Origin: Luteimonas sp. 9C
GTDB taxonomy: Bacteria; Pseudomonadota; Gammaproteobacteria; Xanthomonadales; Xanthomonadaceae
Length of the DNA stretch: 64,000 nucleotides
Assembly: GCF_902506295.1 (NCBI RefSeq)
Contig: NZ_LR733312.1
Coordinates: 665,064 to 729,063 of the forward strand
Direction of reading: 5' to 3'
Position numbers and translations under genes: made by a program. Below, piece after piece: positions 42,199 through 50,914 of the stretch. The first letter of the stretch is position 1. Each line of letters starts with the position of its first letter. The notes beneath the pieces are model-generated. The model did no database searches. It was not told where the DNA came from and saw nothing but the letters and a program-made list of their open reading frames with translations.

Positions 42199-43467
42199 AT
42201 GACCCGTCTGCTCGAACTGCTGATTTCCTGCGTCATCGTCGCCGTGCTGTTTCTCGTGGTGGCCGTTCTGCTTCCCTCCAGCCGCACGTTGACCGAATCA
42301 GCGGAAACAAACCGTCGCCAGACGATCGTTTTCGACACGCTCAACAGCGTGCTTCGCTTCAAGGACTGGTCGCCGGTGACCGCCTACGATCCGAGCGCCG
42401 AGCTCAAGATCTCCGGTCCCGACGCTGGCGTCGGCGCCCGTATCGATTACAGCTCGAGCCTCAAGCGCGTCGGTGACGGCAGCTGGGAAATCGTCGAGTC
42501 CGAGCCCGGCACCCGCGTGGTCTACGCGGTCGAGAGCGAGACGCGTGGCGACAACAAGCAGACCACGTTCACGTTGAGGCCCACCGGCCGCAACAACCGC
42601 AACATCGAGATCACCCAGACCTACAGCGTCGATTACGGCTGGGATCTGCTGGGCCGCTTCGCCGGTCTCTACGTCAGCCGCAACGTCGGCGACGGCATCA
42701 AGCTGGGGCTGGGTCGCCTGACCAACATGCTGGCCGCCGTCCCCAACGTCGACTACCGCGCCGAGGGCAGCACGCTGGCGAACCTGACCGCCGCCGATCG
42801 TCCGGCCGAGAACCTGCTGGTCGTGGCTGCGGGCGCCGTCGAGCGCAACAACCAGGTCATCCAGGATTCGATGAAGGCCAACGTGGAGTGGATCAACCGC
42901 ACCATGGCCGCCAACAATCTCGAGGCCGCCGGTCCGCTGCGCATCATCACCACCGAGCTGGGCCGCGAGACCTACACCTTCGACATCGGCATGCCGGTCC
43001 GCAAGAAGGGCACCGGTCCGGCCGCGCCTGCCGCGCCGGCAGCTGACGCCGACGCCGAGGGTGAAGAGGCTGCAGCCGCCGCGCCGCCGGTCGTCGCATC
43101 GACCACCGATGCGGTCGAACTGACCGGTCTGGAGCTGCTGGGCCCGGTGAAGGCGATGTTCGTGCCGCGCGCCCGCGTCGCCAAGGCGAACTACAAGGGC
43201 TTCATGGCCGAGCTGGACAACGTCCGCAACGCCGTGCGCGCCTGGGCACTGACGCAGGGTTACGAGGTCACCGATCGTCCGTACGAGAACTACATCAACG
43301 GCATCGATACCGCGTTCACCGAGAACGGCGAGTTCGAAGTGTTCTGGACGCTGCGTGATCCGAATGCGGCGCCTGCCGCAGCCGCACCGGCGGCAACGCC
43401 GGCGCCGGCCGAGACCCCGGCGCCTGCCGAGGCGGCCGAGGCACCTGCAGCGGCGCCGGCCGAGTAA
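42199..43467 (+). CDS. Membrane-anchored SRPBCC/GyrI-like protein
   Basis: 422 residues. One N-terminal membrane helix (about 7-27) is followed by an SRPBCC (polyketide cyclase-like) segment, with a first strand RQTIVFDTLNSVLRFKDWSPVTAYDP and the closing helix WDLLGRFAGLYVSRNVGDGIK. A second region after the Ala/Glu linker (about 275-300) resembles a GyrI/effector-binding fold, ending NGEFEVFWTLRDP. The C-terminal 35 residues are an Ala/Pro tail. Function unknown; assignment to SRPBCC is by pattern only. The gene ends in a strong terminator. Confidence 0.8.
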   Translation: MTRLLELLISCVIVAVLFLVVAVLLPSSRTLTESAETNRRQTIVFDTLNSVLRFKDWSPVTAYDPSAELKISGPDAGVGARIDYSSSLKRVGDGSWEIVESEPGTRVVYAVESETRGDNKQTTFTLRPTGRNNRNIEITQTYSVDYGWDLLGRFAGLYVSRNVGDGIKLGLGRLTNMLAAVPNVDYRAEGSTLANLTAADRPAENLLVVAAGAVERNNQVIQDSMKANVEWINRTMAANNLEAAGPLRIITTELGRETYTFDIGMPVRKKGTGPAAPAAPAADADAEGEEAAAAAPPVVASTTDAVELTGLELLGPVKAMFVPRARVAKANYKGFMAELDNVRNAVRAWALTQGYEVTDRPYENYINGIDTAFTENGEFEVFWTLRDPNAAPAAAAPAATPAPAETPAPAEAAEAPAAAPAE

Positions 43468-43494
43468 GCCGCGCCACGCGCAGTGTCTACATCG

Positions 43495-43529
43495 CACGCC
43501 GCATCCTCAGGGATGCGGCGTGTGTCGTT
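43495..43529 (+). terminator. Intrinsic terminator after the SRPBCC-like gene
   Basis: A perfect 12-bp stem (CACGCCGCATCC / GGATGCGGCGTG) with a TCAG loop is followed by TGTCGTTT. It lies 28 bases after the stop codon. Confidence 0.85.
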
Positions 43530-43595
43530 TCAGGATCCTGGTTTCCGCGGCAGGAACGGCCAAGCGGCCGCGTCGCAACGGCATCGGAGGCAGTC

Positions 43596-43967
43596 ATGGG
43601 CATCGGTTCCACGCGTGCGTCGCGACACGTGGGCGGTCTGGTTGCGGCCGGCGCGCTGCTGGCCGGCATCTCGGTCGGCCTGTCGGCCTACGCGGCGCAC
43701 GCCGTCGATGGCGATGCGCGCAGCGCGCTGCAGACCGCGGCGGTGTTCGCATTCGGCCACGGCATCGTGCTCGTGGTGCTCGGCCGCGCCGTGCGCAGCA
43801 CCTTCGAACTCGTTTCGCTGGTCGCCTTGCTGGTGGGCACGCTATTGTTCGCCGGCGCACTGGTGTCGCGGCATCTGTTCGGTGGGCCGGCGTTCTTCGC
43901 ACCCTGGGGCGGCATGCTGACGATGCTCGGCTGGCTGTTGCTGGCCGTCACTGCATGGCGGCGCTGA
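43596..43967 (+). CDS. DUF423 membrane protein
   Basis: 123 residues with about four hydrophobic helices. AGALLAGISVGLSAYAAHAV is a DUF423 hallmark (the GAFGAHAL-like start), followed by LQTAAVFAFGHGIVLV and the end APWGGMLTMLGWLLLAVTAW. The family is widespread in the bacterial inner membrane, function unknown. It converges on the M15 peptidase gene. Confidence 0.9.
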   Translation: MGIGSTRASRHVGGLVAAGALLAGISVGLSAYAAHAVDGDARSALQTAAVFAFGHGIVLVVLGRAVRSTFELVSLVALLVGTLLFAGALVSRHLFGGPAFFAPWGGMLTMLGWLLLAVTAWRR

Positions 43968-43986
43968 TCGCCCGGTCCGGCTTGCC

Positions 43987-44796
43987 TCAGTCGATGGCGG
44001 ATCGATACCGCCAGTGCCAGGGTTCGTAGACGATGCCGTGCGGGTTGTCGCGCGGATAGCTCAGGGTGAAGCCATGCCCGGGCGCGTGGCGGGTCAGCCA
44101 TGCGAATGCCGCGGTCGCGTCGAACGAGTCGTCGGCCGGCGGCTCGCCGGGCGCGCTGATATCCAGCGCGCAGCCGGAATGATGTTCGCTGTAGCCGGGC
44201 GCTGCGTTGACCGCGAGAATCGCGTCGAGCGACAGCCCGCGCGCACGTTTGCGATCGAAGATGCCCAGCTGGTAGTCGTGGCTGCGATAGCCTGAAACCG
44301 CGTCGAGCGTCACGCCGTCGCGCGCGGCCGCCGCATGCAGGCCCTGCCATGCGCGCGCGGTCCGGGCCTCCAGCCACAAGGGCCGGCGATAGCGATCGAC
44401 GCCGGCGAACGTCAGCCATGCCGGCTCGGCCACGAGCGCCAGGCCGGTGCGTGCGGCGTACGCGTCAGCGTCGAGACCCAGTGCCTCGAGCCGGGCTTCG
44501 ACCTGCGACACCGGCAGATCGGGCGCGGGTGCCCGGGGCGCGCGCAGTGCGCCGGCATCGAGCAGGTCAAGCGCGTCGTCGATGCCGGCCTCGCGCTGCC
44601 AGCGCGGCATCAGGCCGACGATGCCGTCCGGCAGTACGGCGGCGAGATACGCGCCGTCGCGCTTGCGGCGCAGGACCTGCGTCGCAAGCGACAGGACGCG
44701 TGCGTCGCGATTGCTGCGCGCACGCAGCAGCGCCGCGGGCCAGAGCTCGATGTCGGGCGTGTTGAACAGGAAGCGGGACGACGGGTGGGCGTGCAT
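43987..44796 (-). CDS. M15-family (VanY-like) carboxypeptidase
   Basis: 269 residues. The VanY signature is complete: SGYRSHDYQ, then SEHHSGCALDI with zinc ligands His and Asp, and EPWHWRY with the catalytic Glu and third ligand His. Members trim D-Ala from peptidoglycan precursors. No clear signal peptide is seen before MHAHPSSRFLF, so the location is uncertain. The start at 44796 was chosen because the upstream frame enters the neighbouring gene. It is the last gene of the SPFH-CPBP cluster, 88 bp after the CPBP stop. Confidence 0.92.
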   Translation of the reverse strand: MHAHPSSRFLFNTPDIELWPAALLRARSNRDARVLSLATQVLRRKRDGAYLAAVLPDGIVGLMPRWQREAGIDDALDLLDAGALRAPRAPAPDLPVSQVEARLEALGLDADAYAARTGLALVAEPAWLTFAGVDRYRRPLWLEARTARAWQGLHAAAARDGVTLDAVSGYRSHDYQLGIFDRKRARGLSLDAILAVNAAPGYSEHHSGCALDISAPGEPPADDSFDATAAFAWLTRHAPGHGFTLSYPRDNPHGIVYEPWHWRYRSAID

Positions 44797-44884
44797 ACCG
44801 CGCAGCTTAGCGGCGCAGGTGCCGGCCGTCAGATCGGGTCCGTATCCCTGGCGCCGCGGATGACGCCAGCCCGCGCGCGTTGCC

Positions 44885-45712
44885 TCACAGCACGCTGTGC
44901 GGCGACAGGAGCGGCACCAGCGCGTGCAGCACCAGATCCGCGGCGAAGTGCGACGCCACGGCCATCTCGAAGCCGCGCCTCCAGTACAGCCAGCCGAATA
45001 CCACACCGCCGAGACCGTTGAGCAGCAGCGTGCGGACCACGACGCCGGCATCCAGGCCCCAGACCGTGGAGGCCGTCGGCAGATGGCCGAGCGCGAACAG
45101 CAGCGCGGCGACCAGGATCGCGATCCAGGCGATGCGCGGCGACAGCGTTCCTTCGACGCCGGTGCGCCTGCGCTGCACCCAGCTGGCGGCCCATGCGATC
45201 AGGGTCATCAGGAACAGGCGCAGCTGCAGTTCCTCGACGAGGCCGCCGTAGAACGAGGCCATCAGGCCGTAGAGCGCGCTGCGCGCGCCGGCGATGTCGG
45301 TCATCGCCACGTCGGTTGCAGGCAGCAGCAGCGGGTCGACCACGCGTGACAGCGCGAGGATCGCCAGTGCGGCTGCGATGCCGAGACCGATCGCCTGCCA
45401 AGGCCGCCTTTCGCGCAGGCGTGCCTCACCATGGCGACTGACCCAATGCTGCAGCAGCGGCGCGCCCAGTCCGACGCGATGGCCCATGCGCAGGCCGGCC
45501 CAGGCCAGCAGCGTGCAGACGATGAACATCGACATCGCCTGGATCGCGACGAGCGCCGGCAGCGCGATCGCCCCGTTGCCGGTCATGCGCGCGGGGTCGA
45601 TCTGCAGCAGATAGGGGATCACCGCGAGCGTGGCGACCGCGCCACCAGCCGCGAGCAGCACCGCGATGCGCAGGTCCTGGCGCGGTCGCGGCGCCTGCAT
45701 GGCGGTGCTCAC
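44885..45712 (-). CDS. CPBP-family intramembrane metalloprotease
   Basis: 275 residues with about seven hydrophobic helices. The CPBP (Abi) motifs are GGLVEELQLRLFL (EExxxR), LFALGHLPT (His) and MAVASHFAADLVLHALV (HxxxD/N-like). Relatives process prenylated proteins or act in bacteriocin self-immunity; the substrate is unknown here. Its start overlaps the DUF4177 stop by 4 bases, so it is co-translated with the upstream small genes. Confidence 0.93.
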   Translation of the reverse strand: MSTAMQAPRPRQDLRIAVLLAAGGAVATLAVIPYLLQIDPARMTGNGAIALPALVAIQAMSMFIVCTLLAWAGLRMGHRVGLGAPLLQHWVSRHGEARLRERRPWQAIGLGIAAALAILALSRVVDPLLLPATDVAMTDIAGARSALYGLMASFYGGLVEELQLRLFLMTLIAWAASWVQRRRTGVEGTLSPRIAWIAILVAALLFALGHLPTASTVWGLDAGVVVRTLLLNGLGGVVFGWLYWRRGFEMAVASHFAADLVLHALVPLLSPHSVL

Positions 45713-45888
45713 GTCCGCCGCTTGAGGAACAGCACGGTGGGGCCGACCGGCGTGGGGTGCACGGCGTTGACGAGCTCCCAGCCCTGCAGCCCCAGTGTCT
45801 GCAGGCGCTCCTCGATGGCTGCCGGCTTGAGGCCGCCCAGCAGGCTGACCTTGATTTCCTCGACCTTGTACTGCCAGCGCTCACTCAT
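45709..45888 (-). CDS. DUF4177 domain small protein
   Basis: 59 residues. The DUF4177 fold is seen as [12 protein letters not shown], then [15 protein letters not shown] and a final TVLFLKRR strand. Function unknown. The start ATG lies inside the end of the ribbon-helix-helix gene (8-base overlap), and the stop overlaps the CPBP start. Confidence 0.88.
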   Translation of the reverse strand: MSERWQYKVEEIKVSLLGGLKPAAIEERLQTLGLQGWELVNAVHPTPVGPTVLFLKRRT

Positions 45889-46072
45889 GATCGGTGTCCT
45901 TGCCTGGTTCGGTTTGGGCGGGCGGGGAGATCCGGCCCGCACGTCGCAGCGCGTCGCGCAGCAGGTATTCGATCTGCGCGTTCGCGCTGCGCAGATCGTC
46001 GTCGGCCCAGCGCTGCACGGCCGCGAGGATCGCGGCGTTGATGCGCAGTGGATAGGCCTTCTTATCGGTCAC
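45881..46072 (-). CDS. Arc/CopG-like ribbon-helix-helix protein
   Basis: 63 residues. The pattern [40 protein letters not shown] gives a short beta strand (AYPLRI) and two helices with the Arc-like signature [14 protein letters not shown]. It is a likely DNA-binding dimer and may regulate its own operon (see the GATATC pair at 47291-47307). The start is GTG at 46072, overlapping the upstream stop (GTGA). The hydrophilic tail is Pro/Glu-rich. Confidence 0.85.
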   Translation of the reverse strand: MTDKKAYPLRINAAILAAVQRWADDDLRSANAQIEYLLRDALRRAGRISPPAQTEPGKDTDHE

Positions 46073-46410
46073 CCGCCGCCTCCGCGGGCGCGGCGCTTGG
46101 CGCTGGCGACGGTGAAGATGCACGCGGCCGCCAGGCCGTTGACCGCGCAGAACATCACCACGATCAGCGCGAGCAGGCGGCGTTCTTCGTCCCCCCACAG
46201 CGCGAGGCCCAGCGCGGTGGCCAGCATCGCCAGCCCGATCATCCGCAACAGCCGTGCGAGCTTGCTGTCGAGCACGGCCTTGTCGCGCACGCTCATGCCG
46301 CCGCTGCCGGCAGACAGTGGCAGGCGGCCCTGCACCAGCCAGCGGGCCGACACGAACGCCGGGATCGCCATCAACGCGAACACCAGCGCGGCGAGATGAT
46401 GCGGGGCCAT
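46069..46410 (-). CDS. Small membrane protein of the SPFH operon
   Basis: 113 residues with three predicted membrane helices (about 5-25, 53-72 and 78-100). The loop [27 protein letters not shown] lies between the first two. No known domain is recognised. Its start is adjacent to the SPFH stop (ATG at 46410 overlaps the last base of that gene's stop), so it is translationally coupled to it and probably acts at the same membrane site. Confidence 0.8.
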   Translation of the reverse strand: MAPHHLAALVFALMAIPAFVSARWLVQGRLPLSAGSGGMSVRDKAVLDSKLARLLRMIGLAMLATALGLALWGDEERRLLALIVVMFCAVNGLAAACIFTVASAKRRARGGGG

Positions 46411-47261
46411 CAGTACAGCGAGCCGGTATTGACGATCGGCTGGGTGCCGCGATCGCTGCACAGCACGACCAGGAGATTGCTGACCATCGACGCCTTGCGC
46501 TCCTCGTCCAGCGTGACCACGCCGCTCTTGTCCAGCTCCGCCAGCGCCATTTCGACCATGCCGACGGCGCCTGCGACGATGCGCGTGCGCGCGGCGATGA
46601 CCGCGTTCGCCTGCTGGCGCTGCAGCATCGCGTGGGCGATCTCCGGGGCGTAGGCGAGGTGGCTGATGCGCGCGTCGAGCACGTCGACGCCGGCCGCGGT
46701 CAGGCGCTCGTCGAGATGCTCCTTGAGGCGATCGGAGATTTCGGTCGGGTGGCTGCGCAGCGAAATCTGGTCGTCTTCGTGCTGGTCGTAGGGGTAGCTG
46801 GTCGCCATCGCACGCAGCGCCGCCTCGGACTGGATGTGCACGAAACTCTCGTAATCGTCGACGTTGAACACGGCTTCCGCCGAGTCCACGACGCGCCACA
46901 CGATGACCGCGGCGATCTCGATCGGGCTGCCTTCGAGTTCGTTGACCTTGAGCCGGCCGCTCTCGAAGTTGCGCACGCGCAAGGACACTTTCTTCTTGGC
47001 CAGAAAGGGATTGTTCCAGCGCAGGCCGGCGTCCTTGACCGTGCCGACGTACTTGCCGAACAGGCTCAGCACGGCGGCCTGGTTGGGCTCGATCATGTAG
47101 TGGCCGATCAGGGTGAACGCCGTCGCCAGCGCGACGATGATCGCGACGACCGGCAATGCGCCACCGGCGCCGAGCAACGTCCACGCGCATGCCGCGAGGA
47201 CCACCAGCTGGACCAGCAGGACCGGAATGCCGGGCAGGGAGCGGATCGGGTTCTCTTGCAT
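46410..47261 (-). CDS. SPFH/band 7 domain membrane protein
   Basis: 283 residues. Two hydrophobic segments (about 13-30 and 35-57) precede an SPFH domain that starts [21 protein letters not shown] and continues [30 protein letters not shown], then [22 protein letters not shown]. Such stomatin-like proteins form membrane rings or act in membrane-quality control. The start [11 protein letters not shown] at 47261 has GAGGA ten bases upstream and fits the promoter just before it. It opens the run SPFH - membrane protein - RHH - DUF4177 - CPBP - M15. Confidence 0.93.
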   Translation of the reverse strand: MQENPIRSLPGIPVLLVQLVVLAACAWTLLGAGGALPVVAIIVALATAFTLIGHYMIEPNQAAVLSLFGKYVGTVKDAGLRWNNPFLAKKKVSLRVRNFESGRLKVNELEGSPIEIAAVIVWRVVDSAEAVFNVDDYESFVHIQSEAALRAMATSYPYDQHEDDQISLRSHPTEISDRLKEHLDERLTAAGVDVLDARISHLAYAPEIAHAMLQRQQANAVIAARTRIVAGAVGMVEMALAELDKSGVVTLDEERKASMVSNLLVVLCSDRGTQPIVNTGSLY

Positions 47262-47288
47262 CGCGGCATCCTCGGGTGGGTTTGAGTT

Positions 47289-47317
47289 GTGATATCGGAT
47301 TGATATCTTGTTGTCAA
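47289..47317 (-). promoter_or_regulatory. Sigma-70 promoter with paired GATATC sites, SPFH operon
   Basis: On the minus strand the -35 box TTGACA (47312-47317) and a -10-like TATCAC (47289-47294) are 17 bases apart. Two GATATC palindromes at 47302-47307 and 47291-47296, 11 bp apart centre to centre, lie in the spacer and over the -10. Their one-helical-turn spacing fits a bound ribbon-helix-helix repressor, and such a gene is in the operon. Operator role is inference. Confidence 0.65.
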
Positions 47318-47380
47318 CACTCACGCAGCCGCGTGGGCCGGCGCGGCACCATCGCCGCACGCCATTTCCCTGGAGCCCCG

Positions 47381-48001
47381 ATGTCCCGACCCCGCCACTT
47401 CTCGATGCTGCGCGACTTCCAGCTGGCCGACTGGTTCACGCTGGGCAATGCCTTCTGCGGCACCGGCGCGGTCTTCGCGGCGATGCGCTATCTGCAGGAC
47501 GGCAGCGTGCGCGATCTGTTGCTGGGCATGGCGCTGATTCCCCTGGCGTTCGTCTTCGACGCGCTCGACGGCCGGGTGGCGCGCTGGCGCAAGGTCGCCT
47601 CCACGCTGGGCCGGGAACTGGACTCGCTGGCCGACGTGATCTCCTTCGGCGTCGCACCGGCCGCGCTGGCCTATGCCTGCGGCATGCAGGGCGGCTGGGA
47701 CGTGCTCGTGCTCGCCGGCTTCGTCTGCTGTGGCGTCAGTCGCCTCGCGCGCTACAACGTGACCGCCGAGACGCTGTCGCAGGGCAGCGACAAGGTGAAG
47801 TTCTTCGAGGGCACGCCGATTCCGTCCAGCCTGCTGCTGGTGGTTCTGCTGGTCGTCGCGGCCTGGCAGGGCAGCATCGGCGATGCGTTGTGGCTGGGCG
47901 AATTGCGTCTGGGCCCGTGGCTGCTGCATCCGCTGGTGCTGGTGTTCGCCGTGTCCGGCGCGATGATGGTCAGCAAGACGCTGCGCATTCCCAAGTTCTG
48001 A
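47381..48001 (+). CDS. pssA: CDP-diacylglycerol--serine O-phosphatidyltransferase
   Basis: 206 residues with about six hydrophobic segments. The CDP-alcohol phosphotransferase motif is complete: FDALDGRVARWRKVASTLGR ending in ELDSLADVISFG (D-G-x2-A-R-x8-G-x3-D-x3-D). It makes phosphatidylserine from CDP-diacylglycerol, the product of CdsA (23009-23848). The start MSRPRHFSMLRDFQL has TGGAG nine bases upstream. It is a little shorter than some PssA proteins because the C-terminal extension is missing. Confidence 0.95.
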   Translation: MSRPRHFSMLRDFQLADWFTLGNAFCGTGAVFAAMRYLQDGSVRDLLLGMALIPLAFVFDALDGRVARWRKVASTLGRELDSLADVISFGVAPAALAYACGMQGGWDVLVLAGFVCCGVSRLARYNVTAETLSQGSDKVKFFEGTPIPSSLLLVVLLVVAAWQGSIGDALWLGELRLGPWLLHPLVLVFAVSGAMMVSKTLRIPKF

Positions 48002-48057
48002 CACGGTCGACGCCGCGAGGCGTTGCTATGATCGAACCCGGTTCGCAGGAGTCGACG

Positions 48058-49614
48058 ATGTTCAACATGGGACAGGGACCGGACGCGCAGGCCGCGGATC
48101 TGGAGCGCCTCGCGCGCCGTTACTGGGACACATGGCGCGATGCCTTGCAGCGCACGATGCCGGGCAACGCGTGGAATCCGATGGGCGCCACGTCGCCGGG
48201 CGCGGGCGCCGCGCCCTGGGGCGAACCCCCGCCGTGGTTCATGGGCGGCGCGCAACCACCGGACGCGGGCGCGGATGCGCTGCGGCAGTTCCAGTCCATG
48301 GCGGGTCCTTGGCTCGAGCAGATGCAGCGCGTCGCCGCCCAGTTCGCGGGTCGAGACGCATCGCCCGAGGCGATCACCGCCGCGTGGCGCGACGCGATGG
48401 GCGGCAATCCCGTCGGCGCGATGTTTGGCGGTCTGCAGGGGCCCGGCATCGAAGGCTGGGACACGTGGCTGCAGCGGCTCAAGCCGTGGCTCGATGCGGT
48501 GGGTGCAGGCCAGGCGATGGGCGGCGGCGGACGCGATGCGTTCGCGCTGCCGACCTTCGGTCTGACGCGCGAGCACCAGGAGCGCTGGCAGCAGCTCGGC
48601 CGTGCGTTCGCCGAGCACCAGCGCAGCCAGCAGGACTACCAGACGCTGCTGATGCAGGCCTCGACGGCCGCGTTCGGCATCTTCGAACGCAAGCTCGCCG
48701 CGCGCGATCCGGCGACGCCGATCGAAACTCCGCGTGCGCTGTTCGACCTGTGGATCGATGCGGCCGAGGACGCGTATGCCGAAGTCGCGTTGTCGCCTGC
48801 GTTCCGCAAGGCCTACGCCGACATGGTGGGCGGCCAGATGCGCCTGCGTCAGGCCGTGCAGCGCGAGGTCGAACAGGCCTGCCGCGTACTCGACCTGCCG
48901 ACGCGCACCGAGCTCGATGGCGCGCATCGCAAGATCGCTGATCTCGAGCGTTCCCTGCGTCGTCTGCGTGACCGTCTCGATGCCGTGGATGGTGGTGCAG
49001 GCGCGCAGGCCACCGCGGCGTCGAATCCGCCGCCGCGACGTCCGGCGGGGCCCCCGCGGGTCGTGACGCCGGCGCCCGCGCCGGTCTCGTCGACATCGCG
49101 TGTCGCGGCGGAGAACGCAGCGCCGGCGCAACCGGCGGCGAATCGGGCAACCGCGAAACGCGCGCCTGCGAAGACGTCTGCAAAAAAGCGTGCCGTCAAG
49201 AAGACTGCGGCCAGAAGGGTGGCCACGAAGCAGGCCAGCAACAAGCGCGCTGCCGCGAAGACGCCTGCGAAGAATGCCTCTGCAAAGAAGGTCGCGCCGG
49301 CGAAGACGGCGGCCGCGCAGACAGCTCGCGCGAAGAAGACCGCATCGAATCCGGAGGCGGCAGCGAAGTCGCGGCCCGCCTCCAGCGCCCGCCGTCGCAG
49401 CCCGGCAGCGGCCCCCAAGGCACCGACGCGCAGTACGCGACCCGCCCGCCGGACGAAGCAGGCCCCCGCCGCGCCGGCCCGCGCCTCGCGCAAGGCCGCG
49501 CGCGCACCGAGCCGCGTCGGCAGCCTGCCCAACCTGGGCTTCATCTCGCCGATTCCGCAGGCGCCCGAGCCGTTGCAGGGCAAGGGCGGCAAGCCGCGTA
49601 AAGGGAAGCGTTGA
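48058..49614 (+). CDS. phaE: Class III PHA synthase subunit PhaE with histone-like tail
   Basis: 518 residues; the family is usually about 350. Residues 1-320 match PhaE: FGLTREHQERWQQLGRAF, YQTLLMQASTAAFGIFERKL, LFDLWIDAAEDAY, ADMVGGQMRLRQAVQREVE. A coiled-coil region follows. From about residue 335 to 495 the protein becomes Ala/Lys/Arg-rich (AKRAPAKTSAKKRAVKKTAA and similar), like histone H1 or the tail of PhaF. The end, SLPNLGFISPIPQAPEP, is no longer of that type. The ATG at 48058 has AGGAG six bases upstream and is preferred over 48028. PhaE works with PhaC, whose ATG lies 2 bases after the phaE stop. Confidence 0.93.
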   Translation: MFNMGQGPDAQAADLERLARRYWDTWRDALQRTMPGNAWNPMGATSPGAGAAPWGEPPPWFMGGAQPPDAGADALRQFQSMAGPWLEQMQRVAAQFAGRDASPEAITAAWRDAMGGNPVGAMFGGLQGPGIEGWDTWLQRLKPWLDAVGAGQAMGGGGRDAFALPTFGLTREHQERWQQLGRAFAEHQRSQQDYQTLLMQASTAAFGIFERKLAARDPATPIETPRALFDLWIDAAEDAYAEVALSPAFRKAYADMVGGQMRLRQAVQREVEQACRVLDLPTRTELDGAHRKIADLERSLRRLRDRLDAVDGGAGAQATAASNPPPRRPAGPPRVVTPAPAPVSSTSRVAAENAAPAQPAANRATAKRAPAKTSAKKRAVKKTAARRVATKQASNKRAAAKTPAKNASAKKVAPAKTAAAQTARAKKTASNPEAAAKSRPASSARRRSPAAAPKAPTRSTRPARRTKQAPAAPARASRKAARAPSRVGSLPNLGFISPIPQAPEPLQGKGGKPRKGKR

Positions 49615-49616
49615 CC

Positions 49617-50684
49617 ATGCCCGGACCACTGCACATCACGCCCGACCGCATCGCGGACGAAGCGACCCGTCTCCAGCAGAAGCTGGGCGCCAGCCTGCGC
49701 ACGCTGCGGGACGTCGGCGATTTCGATTACGGCGCGACGACCAAACAGGAAGTCTGGCGCGACGGCAAGGTCGTGCTGTACCGCTTCATCGGCGAGAAGG
49801 CACCGACCGCGCGCGTGCCGCTGCTGATCGCCTACGCCCTGGTCAACCGACCGTATATGGTCGACCTGCAGCACAACCGCTCCATCGTAAAGGGGCTGCT
49901 GGAGCGCGGCGAAGATGTCTACATCCTCGACTGGGGCTACCCGGACCGCTCCGACCGCTTCCTCATGCTTGAGGATTACATCGAACGGTTCCTCGGTGGC
50001 GCGGTGGATCACCTGCGTCGCAGCAGCGGTCTCGAGTCGATCAACCTGCTCGGCATCTGCCAGGGCGGCACGTTCGCACTGAGCTACGCCGCGCTGCATC
50101 CCGAGCGCGTGCGCAATCTGATCACGATGGTCACGCCGGTGGACTTCCACACCGACGACAACATGCTCGCGCACTGGACGCGTGATCTCGACGTGGACCT
50201 GTTCGTCGACACGCTGGGCAACGTGCCGGCCGATATGATGAACGCGTGCTACCTGACGCTGAAACCCTGGCGCCTGCTGGTGCAGAAGTACGTGGGCGTG
50301 GTCGACATCCTCGACGACGCGCCGGCGCTCGAGGACTTCCTGCGCATGGAGAAGTGGATCTTCGATTCGCCCGACCAGGCCGGCGAGACCTTCCGGCAGT
50401 ACATCAAGCAGTTCTACCAGGGCAACGGCTTCGTCAACGGCGGCATCGTCATCGGCGATCGCGAAGTGCATCTGGGACTGGTCGAGATGCCGGTGCTCAA
50501 CATCTTCGCCGAACAGGACCACCTGGTGCCGCCCGACGCGTCGCGCGCGCTGCGCACGCTGGTCGGCACGCAAGACTATTCGGAACTGTCGTTCCGCGGC
50601 GGCCACATCGGCATCTACGTGTCGGGTCGCGCGCAGACGCAGGTGCCGTCGGCGATCCACGACTGGCTGGCGCAGCGCGCATGA
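49617..50684 (+). CDS. phaC: Class III poly(3-hydroxyalkanoate) synthase PhaC
   Basis: 355 residues, the class III length (class I enzymes are near 590). PhaC polymerises 3-hydroxyacyl-CoA into storage polyester with PhaE. The alpha/beta-hydrolase lipase-like box is GICQGG with the nucleophile Cys; Asp lies in AEQDHLVPP and His in FRGGHIGIY. The conserved LVNRPYMVDL and YILDWGYPD segments are also seen. phaE-phaC order and spacing are those of a class III operon. No phaA or phaB is present. Confidence 0.97.
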   Translation: MPGPLHITPDRIADEATRLQQKLGASLRTLRDVGDFDYGATTKQEVWRDGKVVLYRFIGEKAPTARVPLLIAYALVNRPYMVDLQHNRSIVKGLLERGEDVYILDWGYPDRSDRFLMLEDYIERFLGGAVDHLRRSSGLESINLLGICQGGTFALSYAALHPERVRNLITMVTPVDFHTDDNMLAHWTRDLDVDLFVDTLGNVPADMMNACYLTLKPWRLLVQKYVGVVDILDDAPALEDFLRMEKWIFDSPDQAGETFRQYIKQFYQGNGFVNGGIVIGDREVHLGLVEMPVLNIFAEQDHLVPPDASRALRTLVGTQDYSELSFRGGHIGIYVSGRAQTQVPSAIHDWLAQRA

Positions 50685-50712
50685 CGCGCCGACGCACATT
50701 GGGGATGCATTG

Positions 50713-50913
50713 ATGGCGATGTCGACCTCATTGAGCCGCACGCGCGAGGATCGCGTGGTCGCGGGCGTCGTCGGCGGCATCGCCCGCCGCTTCGGCTGGA
50801 ACCCGACCCTGTTGCGCGCGCTGTTCGTCGTCGTGTCGGTGGTGTCGGCGGCGTTTCCGGGTTTGATCGTCTATCTCCTGCTGTGGATGCTGATGCCGGA
50901 AGGAGACGGCTGA
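50713..50913 (+). CDS. PspC-domain protein
   Basis: 66 residues. The PspC pattern REDRVVAGVVGGIARRFGWNPTLLRALFVV is followed by one hydrophobic helix ending LIVYLLLWMLMPE, the usual end. PspC-like proteins act in envelope-stress sensing; without pspA nearby the role is open. It starts 28 bases after phaC. Confidence 0.9.
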   Translation: MAMSTSLSRTREDRVVAGVVGGIARRFGWNPTLLRALFVVVSVVSAAFPGLIVYLLLWMLMPEGDG

Positions 50914-50914
50914 C

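Noticed and set aside
48028-48058. ATG at 48028 as the phaE start
   Set aside because: The ATG at 48058 has AGGAG at the right distance, the one at 48028 has none.
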